Positions 49,400-58,508 of a stretch of DNA of 64,000 nucleotides are shown here, piece by piece. Location: contig JANJXV010000128.1 of assembly GCA_024803745.1 (NCBI GenBank), forward strand, positions 2,502,001 to 2,566,000, in the 5' to 3' direction. Each line of letters opens with the position of its first letter. Position 1 is the first letter of the stretch. The notes under the pieces are model-generated. The model saw nothing but the letters and a program-made list of their open reading frames with translations. It did not search any database and was not told the origin of the DNA. The stretch is from Megascapheus bottae (lineage: Eukaryota; Chordata; Mammalia; Rodentia; Geomyidae). A program made the translations under genes and the position numbers.

Positions 49400-49860
49400 T
49401 TCATCCATCTGGGGCTTAGATCTGCGGAGTTGTTCGATTGGTGACTGTTGCAGATGTGACCATTGGACGGCTACTGGCCATAGGTGTTGATTTGTTCCCA
49501 ACCATAGCTTCAGTTGTCACTTTACTTGGAGTAGAAACAACAGCAGTTGGCTTGATATTGGCTGTTGGTGGATCTGAAGTGCTGGCAATTCCTCATTCTT
49601 CAGAAGCTGCAGTCGTTTTCAACGCAATTCCTCATTCTTCAGAAGCTGCAGTCGTTTTCAACGTGATCAGTCTCTGCTGTTCTGGGACCTTACTAGTAGG
49701 TTCTTGAGGCTCTTTTCTCTGCTCCAAGTGCCTCCCTTTATGATCTCGGAGTTCTCTCTCCAATCTACTGATTCGACCTTCTTAATGGGACTTAAGAGCT
49801 GTCATACAATCATCAAGTACATTTTTTTTTGATCTAACATTCCATTCTCCCCCCTCTTTA
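49400..49860 (-). other. Decayed reading frame in the 3' region of provirus C
   Basis: On the minus strand one frame reads as a charged, coiled-coil-like stretch ([14 protein letters not shown]) and then a Ser/Thr/Pro-rich stretch, with a few stops. A 36-bp unit is tandemly duplicated (about 49588-49659) and carries one of the stops in each copy. It is absent from proviruses A and B. The origin is unknown; it could be a captured piece of another element. Confidence 0.4.
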
Positions 49861-50017
49861 AAACAATGCAATAATTCAAACATAAATGATTTTCTTGATT
49901 AAACCTTGAACATGTTCACTCACTCATTCACACACATTCATACTCAAAGATTTTAAAGTGCACAAAATTAATATTGGCCGTTCATTTTCCGGAAGTTTGT
50001 GTCAAGAGAGCTTTGCC

Positions 50018-50261
50018 AATTTTACTCTTGCAGGTGAGAACCAGGTTCAAAACAAAACTTTAGAAAAAACATAAGGATCCATATTTAAAACTGGTACCAA
50101 TTTCAAAGACAAAACTGGACAAGAAAAAATATGTAACATAATTTTACTCTTGCAGGTGAGAACCAGGTTCAAAACAAAACTTTAGAAAAAACATAAGGAT
50201 CCATATTTAAAACTGGTACCAATTTCAAAGACAAAACTGGACAAGAAAAAATATGTAACAT
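50018..50261. repeat. 122-bp tandem duplication in provirus C
   Basis: Two almost identical 122-bp units (50018-50139 and 50140-50261) lie just after the end of pol. Proviruses A and B have one copy. Confidence 0.9.
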
Positions 50262-50311
50262 GAACAAGACAAAGAAACAGAGACTTTTACACTTAACACA
50301 AAAACATGAAT

Positions 50312-53300
50312 TCAGGTCTTTTCTGCATTACTGGATGCATTACTGGAGGGTTGGGGGTGAAGGTCCAGTGGGTCGCTGCTTGGATGACCACTGTCACTCT
50401 CCACAATCCGAACATAGCGTTCGGGCAGCCAGCGGGCATCATTTTCTTCCTGTGAGAAAACACATACATGCCCTCTACCCCAGGTTAGAACAGGATCTGG
50501 TCCGTGCCAAGCACCAGTTAGGGGATCCTTCCATTTTACTAAGGCAAAAGCACGCTGCTCTCTTTTTTCCCAGAATCGCTGAGCAGCAGATAAATTATTT
50601 GAATCCAGATTCAAAAAATTTAAAACAAATAAAGCATGATTAAGTATATTCACAGGGGTAGCGGGATACGACTCTCCTTTCTGTATTTTAGCAATTTGAT
50701 GTTTTAATAATCCATTAGCTCTCTCCACGATGCCTTGACCTTGAGGATTGTAAGGAATGCCTGTAATATGAGTGATATTATAAGAATGGCAGAAGGACTG
50801 AAATGCTTGGCCTGCATAGCCAGGGCCATTATCTGTTTTTATTTGCGAGGGAATCCCCATCACAGCAAAACATCGAATGCAGTGAGAAATACAATGTTTA
50901 GTAGCTTCCCCAGCAAGGGGGGTGGCTAGGATAAAATTAGAATAAGTATCTACAGTAACATGAACATATTTTAATCGGCCAAATGATGGAACATGTGTGA
51001 CATCCATCTGCCAAATGTGATTAGAAAGCAGTCCTCGTGGATTTATACCTAAATGAGGAGCTGGTGAGAAGGGCACACAGTTGGAGCAAGTTTTAACTAT
51101 TTGACGTGCCGCTTCTCTAGATAATTTAAACTGTCGGCGCAAGGCTCGGCTGTTTTGATGATGGATGGCATGTGACTGCTTAGCAAGTTCAACTTGAGTT
51201 AAATAAACTCTGGTGGAAGAATCAGTAACTGCGTTACCCTCACTTAAAGGGCCAGGAAGATTAGTGTGAGCTCGAATGAAGCCAAAAAAACAGGGGTGGT
51301 TGCGAGAACAAAGCAAAGTTTGTACTTGGCGAAATTGGGTTTGGATATTGGAGTTAGTAGTTCCAATAAAGGGAACAGTTTCTATGACTTGAAGAGCACG
51401 AATTACATATTGGCTGTCTGAGTATAAGTTAAAGGGCTCATCTTGTAACAGGACGAGTGCTTGTAAAACAGCCTCTAACTCTACCTCTTGGGCGGAGGTA
51501 AAACCCGTAACCCAAGATTGAGTTTTCCCATTAATGGTCAAAGCAGCCGTTCCATTAGAGGATCCGTCTGTAAATACTAAAGCGGCAGAAGATAAAGGCG
51601 AGGCCCGTACTATGGAAGGAAATAGGAACGTATGACACGCAGCAAATTGGAGGAGTTTGTTAGATGGGTAGTGATGCAAAATTTTTCCCGTATAATTGGC
51701 CCAAGCAATGGCCCAAGAATCGCAATGGGCGAATAGCCAATCTTGTTGTTGTGAATTATATGGGACACAGATAAAATGAGGTTCCTGACCTAAATATTTA
51801 CGGGAATCCACTCGGCACATATGTATCAGATTAGCTACCAATTCGTAGTAGGGGGTCAGCACTTTGCCGGGTGTTGATGGTAGATAAAGCCATAAAAGTG
51901 GGCCATCCTGCCACAATACAGCAGTTGGGGAGTGAGAAGTAGCTAAAATGTAAACTCCCCATGGTTTAGAGTAGTCACAATAGTTCACTTGTTGCTGGGA
52001 AATTGCCTTTTCTACGATTTGGATGGCCCTCTCGGCGTCGGGATTTAAATTGCGCAAGGATGTAGGGTTGGTATCTCCTTTTAAGAGATCAAAGAGGGGT
52101 TTTAACTCTCCAGTGGACAGCTTTAAATAAGGCCGAAGCCAATTTATATCTCCTAAAAATTGCTGAAAATCATGAAGAGTTCTTAAGTGTGAAGTTTTTA
52201 ATTGTATTTTTTGGCTTTTAAAATAGTGTGGGCCTAATATATGGCCTAAATACGTAAAAGGGGGATGTTCCTGAACCTTTTCAGCTGCTATTATAAGGCC
52301 AAAGTGGCTCAGATCTTGCTTTAGTTGTCCAAAGGCTTGTCGTACGACGGTAGGGTCAGAACAAGCCAACAAGATGTCGTCCATATAATGAACAATATAA
52401 ACAGAAGAGAATTTTTCACGGGTGGAAGAAATGGCTCTAGCTACAAAACTTTGACATAAAGTTGGGCTATTTGCCATGCCCTGTGGGAGCACAAGCCAAT
52501 GATATCGCTTCATGGGTTCTTTAAAATTAACAGAGGGGACGCTGAAGGCAAAGCGCTTACAGTCTTGAGGCGCCAGGGGTATAGTATAGAAACAATCCTT
52601 CAAATCTATAATAATCTTATAAGTATCCTTTGGGATTGCCATGGGGGAAGGCAAGCCGGGCTGTAAGGCTCCCATCAGTTCCATAGTTGCATTTATCTTT
52701 CTCAGATCCTGTAACAGCCTCCATTTACCTGACTTTTTCTTTATAACAAAAATTGGAGAATTCCATGGAGAGTTAGAAGGGGCCACATGTCCCAAGTCTA
52801 TCTGTTCCTGTACCAGCTGCTGAACTGCAATGATCTTTTCTAGAGAAAGAGGCCACTGTTCGACCCATACCGGTTCTTCTGAGAGCCAATTTATGGGATC
52901 AGCATGAGGGGCAGGACAAACAACAGCCCCCGTTAAAGAATACCCTAATCCTTGCCTCGCGGGGTGAGACTGGGGTTGGAGTGGCTCTAGCTCCCCCTGT
53001 GCTGCTCGGCCTAGTCCCCTAAAGGGGAGGAGGCCTTGATCAAGTAACTGCTTAGTGACCGCAGCACTAGGACTAAACATATACACTCCCATTTTTTCCA
53101 TGATATCACGACCCCATAAATTAATTGGCAGATGATCCAAGACAAATGGCTGAAAATGACCGGAGTGCCCTTCCTCATCTCTCCAAACAAGGATCGCACT
53201 GCTCTGCTGTGGGTCAGTTGCTTGCCCAATCCCCTGTAGGGAAGTCATAGAGGTTGTCAGGGGCCATTGGGCTGGCCAGTGTTTTTTAGATATTACAGAC

Positions 53301-53908
53301 ACATCTGCTCCTGTGTCTAATATTCCTTTAAAGGGTTTTTCTTGTATAAATATAGTCATCTCAGGCCTCTCTTGTTTTATGCTTTGTACCCAATAGATAT
53401 CAGAGGATCCAAATCCTCTCTGTCCGCATGGGGCAGAAGAATTAGCAGTCTCCCCATGAGATAAAGGCACAAGTATTAGTTGTGCTAATTTTTGACCGGC
53501 TGGGATTGATACTACGTGTTTCGGGGCAGAGGCCATAACTTTGATTTCTCCAGTGAAATCCTGGTCAATTTTGCCAGGTGTAATCTGTATCCCTTTAAGG
53601 GCTGAGCTACTTCGCCCTAACAGCAATCCAGCCACTCCCGGGGGAAGGGGGCCGAAGACCCCCGTGGGGAGAGCTTGTGTCCCCATCTCTGGGGTCAATA
53701 CTGAGCAGGTGGAGGAACAGAGGTCCAATCCTGCGCTGCCTGGGGTGGCACGGAAGAGGCTGGAGACTGATTTTGGGGGGTTGTTAGAAGATTTACTTGT
53801 GGCCGAGAAGAGGGAGGGACTGCCCCATGGTTTTGCGGGGCCAGAGGCTGGCCCCTTCTCCAGTTTCCCGAAAGCGGGCGGCCATTGCGATCTGTTCTTG
53901 ACCTGCAA
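50312..53908 (-). CDS. pro-pol: Provirus C pro-pol polyprotein (dUTPase, protease, RT, RNase H, integrase)
   Basis: One open frame of 1198 codons. In order: dUTPase (PGSAGLDL at residues 57-64, GLLLGRSS 94-101, DFTGEIKV 117-124), aspartic protease (LDTGADVSVI 197-206), a glycine-rich G-patch-like segment (about 291-325), reverse transcriptase with YMDD at 508-511, RNase H (FTDGSS, YSDSQY), and integrase (H/C zinc region ending CSNC; core D, D, E in QMDVTH, KTDNGPGY, QGIVERA). The frame is -1 relative to gag and overlaps it by 214 bp, so it would be made as a gag-pro-pol fusion by ribosomal frameshifting. Mammary tumour and Mason-Pfizer type viruses keep pro and pol in two frames; here they are fused in one. 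All catalytic motifs I looked for are present. The first listed codon is only the start of the open stretch, not a true initiator. Confidence 0.93.
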   Translation of the reverse strand: MQVKNRSQWPPAFGKLEKGPASGPAKPWGSPSLFSATSKSSNNPPKSVSSLFRATPGSAGLDLCSSTCSVLTPEMGTQALPTGVFGPLPPGVAGLLLGRSSSALKGIQITPGKIDQDFTGEIKVMASAPKHVVSIPAGQKLAQLILVPLSHGETANSSAPCGQRGFGSSDIYWVQSIKQERPEMTIFIQEKPFKGILDTGADVSVISKKHWPAQWPLTTSMTSLQGIGQATDPQQSSAILVWRDEEGHSGHFQPFVLDHLPINLWGRDIMEKMGVYMFSPSAAVTKQLLDQGLLPFRGLGRAAQGELEPLQPQSHPARQGLGYSLTGAVVCPAPHADPINWLSEEPVWVEQWPLSLEKIIAVQQLVQEQIDLGHVAPSNSPWNSPIFVIKKKSGKWRLLQDLRKINATMELMGALQPGLPSPMAIPKDTYKIIIDLKDCFYTIPLAPQDCKRFAFSVPSVNFKEPMKRYHWLVLPQGMANSPTLCQSFVARAISSTREKFSSVYIVHYMDDILLACSDPTVVRQAFGQLKQDLSHFGLIIAAEKVQEHPPFTYLGHILGPHYFKSQKIQLKTSHLRTLHDFQQFLGDINWLRPYLKLSTGELKPLFDLLKGDTNPTSLRNLNPDAERAIQIVEKAISQQQVNYCDYSKPWGVYILATSHSPTAVLWQDGPLLWLYLPSTPGKVLTPYYELVANLIHMCRVDSRKYLGQEPHFICVPYNSQQQDWLFAHCDSWAIAWANYTGKILHHYPSNKLLQFAACHTFLFPSIVRASPLSSAALVFTDGSSNGTAALTINGKTQSWVTGFTSAQEVELEAVLQALVLLQDEPFNLYSDSQYVIRALQVIETVPFIGTTNSNIQTQFRQVQTLLCSRNHPCFFGFIRAHTNLPGPLSEGNAVTDSSTRVYLTQVELAKQSHAIHHQNSRALRRQFKLSREAARQIVKTCSNCVPFSPAPHLGINPRGLLSNHIWQMDVTHVPSFGRLKYVHVTVDTYSNFILATPLAGEATKHCISHCIRCFAVMGIPSQIKTDNGPGYAGQAFQSFCHSYNITHITGIPYNPQGQGIVERANGLLKHQIAKIQKGESYPATPVNILNHALFVLNFLNLDSNNLSAAQRFWEKREQRAFALVKWKDPLTGAWHGPDPVLTWGRGHVCVFSQEENDARWLPERYVRIVESDSGHPSSDPLDLHPQPSSNASSNAEKT

Positions 53909-55572
53909 TCTTTAGCCCAGTGCTTCCCTTTACCACAGCGTGGACATGTGCCAGGTAATTTTTCTCTCTTTAACCTGGCCTGGCGTGGGCATTGCGTCAT
54001 CCAATGTCCTATTTGTCCACAAGAGAAGCAACGCCCTGGGGGTCTAGCAGCCCGGGCCTCTGGCCTCTGGCCTCTATATTTTAGAAATTCAGTAGCAGTC
54101 TTTCCTTGAGGAGCGGCGGCTAAAGTAAGGCCTTGTACATGGGAGGGTCCAATATCAGCACATAGTGAAATAAAGTCCGTGATTCCTCCCTTATTCCTAT
54201 GGGGTCTGATAGCCGCCTGACAGGCGGCGTTGGCATTTTCATAGGCTATGTGTCTAACTATAATATTCCTTGTGTTCTCATCTTGTACTAGGTGGTCTGC
54301 AGTCTCCATTAATCGAGACAAAAATTCTAGATAAGGTTCATTTGGTCCCTGTTTAACTTCTACTAAATTTTTTGTACGATTGGAATTACGTAACCTTTTC
54401 CAAGCCTCTCTCGCCGCAGCATTTATTTGTAAATAGGCTTCCTTTGCATAACCCAATTGATCTTCGGTGTTTTTATAGATTCCCTCTCCTAACAACTGAT
54501 CAAAAGTGTAAGGCAGGTTCTTAGACCTATTTGTTTCAATTTTAGCCCGACACTGTGCAGTGAACTCTGTCTCCCATAATAAGTACTCTCCTGCACTAAG
54601 GCATGCTCTGGCAAGCCGCTTCCAGTCATTTGGGCATACAATACCAGCACACGCGGCCTCTAATATTACTTGAGTAAAAGGGGCAGTTGGCCCATATTGG
54701 GAGCAGGCACTCTTTAAATCCTGCAATAGTTTAACAGTAAAAGGTTGATGGTATACTTGTTCATCCTGATCAGCTAAACTAGGGAAGCATCGAGGCTCTG
54801 AAATGTCTTCCCTCTCTCTAGCAGCCTGAGCCAGGTTTAATTGTGATGCACTGTGCCTGGTTGTAGTGCCTCTTAAAAGGGATTTGTTGCTAGGGCTTTT
54901 AGGCTTGAAAGGTTGGAAAAGGGATTGAGGCCGTAAGGCTGCAGCCGGAGGCGGTGGGTGTGAGGGATAGGATTTAGAATCAGAAACCATAGTGGCCTGA
55001 GGGTCATATCTCCTTCCTAATTCTGGGGGGGCTCTCTGCTCTATCCCCATTTTAGATAGTAGATGTAGCATTTCTTCTAACCTCTTTTCTATTGTAGCTA
55101 TCCGGTCCTCCATCGGCTCATCATAACTTTCCTCCCTCATATTAAAATTTGAATTCTGATACTCAATATCTACTGGTTGTTGTTCCCTTTTCAAGATCTC
55201 ACTTAGACTCTCTTGGGCTGAGGCATATGGCTCAGTCTCAGGTTTTTCAGAAGGGTCCTTTAATTCATAAAGTTCCCTTAATTCAAATTCAGCATTCTCA
55301 TGTTCAGGATCTATGCCTTCACTTACTAAATTATATACATCAATAGCCTCTACTGGGGTCTTTTCGGGGCCATATACATTATAATAATCTTTAATTCTTT
55401 TTCCTATCCCCTGCCAGGCTTTTTGGAATTCCTCCTCTATAGACCCCGGGCATGCCTCCTCGAGAAACTGTAGGAAGCTCTGAAGCACCCCTTTTTCCAA
55501 CCACATTCCGTGGGCTTCAAGTAGGCCTGTTAAGATCGGTAAATATGACATATAGCTATTAACTTGACCCAT
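53695..55572 (-). CDS. gag: Provirus C gag polyprotein
   Basis: Open frame of 625 codons from ATG at 55572. It begins MGQVNS, a myristoylation signal for membrane targeting of the matrix domain, unlike elements that have replaced it by a signal peptide. A proline-rich region with HPPPP is followed by capsid with a major homology region (QGPNEPYLEF..R). Two CCHC zinc knuckles (residues 515-528 and 543-556) and a proline-rich tail follow. The frameshift codon is Asn570, so 55 residues are unique to the unshifted product. It starts about 94 bp after the primer site. A GGTGAGT donor-like site lies in the leader at 55627-55621. There is no internal stop. Confidence 0.93.
   Translation of the reverse strand: MGQVNSYMSYLPILTGLLEAHGMWLEKGVLQSFLQFLEEACPGSIEEEFQKAWQGIGKRIKDYYNVYGPEKTPVEAIDVYNLVSEGIDPEHENAEFELRELYELKDPSEKPETEPYASAQESLSEILKREQQPVDIEYQNSNFNMREESYDEPMEDRIATIEKRLEEMLHLLSKMGIEQRAPPELGRRYDPQATMVSDSKSYPSHPPPPAAALRPQSLFQPFKPKSPSNKSLLRGTTTRHSASQLNLAQAAREREDISEPRCFPSLADQDEQVYHQPFTVKLLQDLKSACSQYGPTAPFTQVILEAACAGIVCPNDWKRLARACLSAGEYLLWETEFTAQCRAKIETNRSKNLPYTFDQLLGEGIYKNTEDQLGYAKEAYLQINAAAREAWKRLRNSNRTKNLVEVKQGPNEPYLEFLSRLMETADHLVQDENTRNIIVRHIAYENANAACQAAIRPHRNKGGITDFISLCADIGPSHVQGLTLAAAPQGKTATEFLKYRGQRPEARAARPPGRCFSCGQIGHWMTQCPRQARLKREKLPGTCPRCGKGKHWAKDCRSRTDRNGRPLSGNWRRGQPLAPQNHGAVPPSSRPQVNLLTTPQNQSPASSVPPQAAQDWTSVPPPAQY
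53837..53869 (-). promoter_or_regulatory. gag to pro-pol -1 frameshift signal, provirus C
   Basis: The slippery heptamer G GGA AAC (53869-53863) is in register with gag codons. After a 7-base spacer comes a perfect hairpin, GGGGCCAG / CTGGCCCC with a 3-base loop (53855-53837). The same heptamer is known at the gag-pro junction of Mason-Pfizer/simian D-type viruses. Proviruses A and B keep the site. Confidence 0.88.
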
Positions 55573-55665
55573 AATTTTTTCTCCTGACTATACACTCTCC
55601 TAATAGTCCTACGATGTGTTACTCACCACAGGGGGGGTCCTTCGCCTTCGTCCCAGATTTTCAGG

Positions 55666-55683
55666 GTCCCTGTTCGGGCGCCA
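55666..55683 (-). other. Primer binding site of provirus C (tRNA-Lys3 type)
   Basis: The minus strand reads TGGCGCCCGAACAGGGAC, the exact complement of the 3' end of tRNA-Lys(UUU), two bases from the 5' LTR. Confidence 0.95.
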
Positions 55684-55685
55684 GT

Positions 55686-56143
55686 TGCCGGGGCCAGCCG
55701 GCAGCAAACCAGGGTTCGCGGATTGGGATTCCTGAAATAGGGGCAAGGACTAGGAAAAAATAGAAGAGAGACAAACAGATGGAGTTCGGGAGGAGTACAG
55801 CCCAAGTCAGCAGTCCAAGAAGGCTGTGAGCTCCAGACTGCCGCCTAAGACTCTCTCGTTTATTTTAAGTTCCGACCTTAAATACTCTTCTTAAAATTTG
55901 GAGTTGCCAGAGGCTACATTCATACAAAATAGTAAACAAATCACATATAGGATAAATGAGAAAGGATTAACATTGCTTAAAGTCATCATGATAAGAACTG
56001 ATTGACATTGCTTAAAGTCATCATGATAAGAACTGATTGACTTTGCTTAAAGTCATCCTGATCAGAGTTACTTCCTTGTGTATACAGTTGTGTAGGTCCA
56101 AGGTCAGGTCCAAGGTCATTGACCCCACAGTCGGTCCCCAACA
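55686..56143 (-). repeat. 5' LTR of provirus C
   Basis: 458 bp, identical to the 3' LTR except at 55788. It ends next to the duplicated tatgtg at 56144-56149. Confidence 0.93.
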
Positions 56144-56149
56144 TATGTG

Positions 56150-57634
56150 TACTGGAAAAAATGGGGCCTTGCGGGCACAAATTAATTCTTGCAATTGTGC
56201 AAATAATTTATAAACACTACTACTTTTGCTGATAACCCCAGCAAGTTCTAAACTTTTCAAGGCATTTACTACATAAAGGGAATCAGAAATAATATTAAAA
56301 GAAAAGGGACAATTCTGAAATACAGCAATAACAGCTTGTAACTCCACCTTCTGTGCCGATCCAGGTTGAAAGTGACATAAAACTGGTTGCTGTCCTTCAA
56401 TTAAATAGGCCCCTAATCCGTTCTTAGAGCCATCGGTAAAAATATTAACTGCTCCAATAATAGGTTGTTTTGCTGTAACTACCGGAAAAACCACGGGATG
56501 TTCTTTAAAAAACTGTAAAAAAGGACTCTTAGGATAATGATTATCTATTTTTCCTGTAAACATACAATTTAAAATAGCCCATTCGTCGATGGTGGCACTT
56601 AAAACCTGAATTTGATCAGAAGTATAAGGAACTATAAGAAGATTAGGTTGACAACCAAAGTGTTGTATACTAAATTTAATACCCAAAATGGACAAATTTG
56701 CAACGGCTTTGGGATAGTATTCAATTGATTTTGCAGGTGACAATTTAGGGTGAACCCACGCCAAAGGTCCAGTCTGCCACAAGACTCCTGAAGGCTGTTT
56801 AAAAGAAGCCAAAATAATTAAAGAAATTTCTAGTCCTGGTTCTATTCTTTGTAAAAATGCTGAATCTAATCTTTCTTCCAAAACTTCTAAAACTCTTCTG
56901 GCTGCAGTGGTTAACATTCTTGGTGAGTCTAAGGCAGAATCACCTTGTAATATATCGAATAAGGGCTTTAATTCACAGTTACTCATAGGGAGGGAGGTTC
57001 TAATCCAATTAATATCTCCCATCAATTTCTGGAAGTCATTTAAGGTCTTAAGGTTGTCTTTTCGTAGTTGCCATTTTAAAGGCCTTACCTTTTGAAATGT
57101 TATAATGCTCCCTAAGTACTGAGATACTTTATATTTCTGAACCTTTTCAGGAGCTATGAATAAATTCTTATTTTCCAAATATTTTATTAATAAGGCAAAG
57201 GCTTCATCCAATATTTCCTGATTTTTAGAGGTCAACAAGATATCATCCATATAGTGTAAGCATTTCACTGATGGAAATTCCTTTCGCAGGGGGATTAAGG
57301 CTGTATGTACATACAGTTGACATAAGGTGGGGCTATTTCCCATTCCCTGAGGCAATACCACCCATACAAAACGTAGGGGGGGCAGCGCCTCGAAAAAAGG
57401 AATTTCCTGTCCTGCATTAAGGTCTGCTTTCTTGCGCGACCTCTTCCAGTCTGATGTAATACGAACTCGAGATACTGCGCCTAGCACAGGCTCCTCTAAA
57501 TTAGACTCCTCCTGCATATTTTCAGGCGGCAAGGGGGGATAAATAGAAGGAACCTTTCGATCCTCCCCTGAATTCTCACTCCTTGATTCTGACCTTTCCT
57601 CCTTAAATTCCTCCAATGCTATTTTTCCTTCCAC
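56150..57634 (-). pseudogene. gag-pol: Provirus D gag piece joined to RT and RNase H
   Basis: The first about 87 codons are gag-derived (acidic stretch and YPPLPP). At about 57373 the frame passes directly into reverse transcriptase just before the VLPQGM motif, then YMDD and RNase H (FTDGSKNG, ISDSLYV). The rest of gag, all of pro and the front of reverse transcriptase have been deleted with the frame kept open. It runs to the insertion site of provirus C and continues in 48762-47740. Confidence 0.8.
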
Positions 57635-57894
57635 TAGTGCGCCGGAGCAACGCTCATCAAACAGTTCCTAACTAGTTTCCAAATGGGTTTTACTCCGGGC
57701 CTTAGACGTCCTTGATCTGCAACATTGTCTAAATCCTTCCCTAGCTTGTCCCATGCAGGCAATGATAGATTACCTGACACAGAGAACCAGGGAGCTACCT
57801 CCTCCAGGTTAAGGAGGAAAAGGCTCAAGATACTTTGTTTCACTTTCAGTTCCTTTGGGCTTTTTACCAGCTGAGATCATTCTGAGGCTCCCAT
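57634..57894 (-). pseudogene. gag: Provirus D gag start (matrix) with early stop
   Basis: The ATG at 57894-57892 starts MGASE, a myristoylation-type start, but codon 6 is TGA (57879-57877). Beyond it the same frame has a matrix-like sequence (WFSVSG, WDKLGKDL) until a frame change near 57634. Confidence 0.65.
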
Positions 57895-58115
57895 AATTCA
57901 AAACCGGAGCTTTTCCCCGCTCTTTCTTTATCTACAGAAAAGAGCAAAAATGATCAGTCCCCTTTTCCAGGACTTTAATTGGTCCTACTCTCCCAAGACC
58001 TTAATAGGTCTCTCTTATCTTGGACTTTAATTGGTTCCCCTTAGCTGGGAAACTTACCGGTGCACCGCCTCGAGTTCTGAAGTCTGTTGGAAATGAAAGT
58101 TCTTGGCGTACGGGC

Positions 58116-58134
58116 GTCCCCGTACGGGCCACCA
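58116..58134 (-). other. Primer binding site of provirus D (degenerate lysine type)
   Basis: The plus strand reads gtccccgtacgggccacca next to the 5' LTR. It matches the 3' end of tRNA-Lys(UUU) except for two substitutions and a change near the CCA end. Confidence 0.6.
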
Positions 58135-58136
58135 GC

Positions 58137-58502
58137 TGTCGCTATCCCCTCGGCCGGCAAGGAAGACGCAACAAGTGAGACTTCTTCTCGAGCAGCAGTT
58201 TATTCAGCAAGCTTACAGCTATGCCGGGTCGACCCCGACTTCCTCAAAACCCTGGGCTTTTATAGGCCCATCCTCCAATCACATTTGCTTTCTTACAATT
58301 CTATAGCCAATAATATAAGTACACCTCTATAGCACATTCTAAACAAGTAGCAATATGGCATTACACATACTTCCAATCATGCATAAAGCTCATGAACAAT
58401 CACATCTTTTCCTGGAAACTTTCAGACAAACAACACAGTGGCGCAACCACAAAGGCGGATGCCAGCGCCATCTTGTAATGGCGAATGTAATAGCTCTCTA
58501 CA
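58137..58502 (-). repeat. 5' LTR of provirus D
   Basis: 366 bp, partner of 45451-45816. Four differences were seen by eye, about 1.1 percent. Confidence 0.9.
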
Positions 58503-58508
58503 GCTGTT
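58503..58508. other. Target-site duplication of provirus D, right
   Basis: gctgtt, followed by unit sequence that resumes exactly where it stopped at 45450. Confidence 0.9.

Larger units (their letters stand above)
48763..56143 (-). mobile_element. Provirus C, young env-less betaretrovirus-like element nested in D
   Basis: It has two 458-bp LTRs (48763-49220, 55686-56143) with one visible difference (a at 48865, g at 55788), a 6-bp duplication, a perfect lysine-tRNA primer site, a short leader, open gag and pro-pol, about 1.1 kb of non-coding 3' sequence, and a polypurine tract. No env and no room for one. With near-identical LTRs and both long frames open it is the best-preserved mobile element in the window and must be younger than its host provirus D. 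It is related to A/B through gag and pol, but its U3 and 3' region are different. Confidence 0.93.
45451..58502 (-). mobile_element. Provirus D, env-bearing betaretrovirus-like element (contains C)
   Basis: Two 366-bp LTRs (45451-45816 and 58137-58502) differ at four positions that I could see. Between them on the minus strand lie a degenerate lysine-tRNA-type primer site (58116-58134), a gag start, a large deletion joining gag to reverse transcriptase, and RNase H. The integrase region is cut by provirus C; env, a transport-element-like motif and a polypurine tract follow. The 6-bp duplication and the empty site in unit 1 show that it entered after the CLEC2 units had duplicated. It is defective: a stop at gag codon 6, missing gag/pro, a shift in env, and the nested insertion. 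Confidence 0.9.

Noticed and set aside
49438..49707. 89-codon hydrophobic frame on the plus strand in provirus C
   Set aside because: It is antisense to the provirus, composed partly of a tandem 36-bp duplication, and has no recognisable start context; most likely chance.
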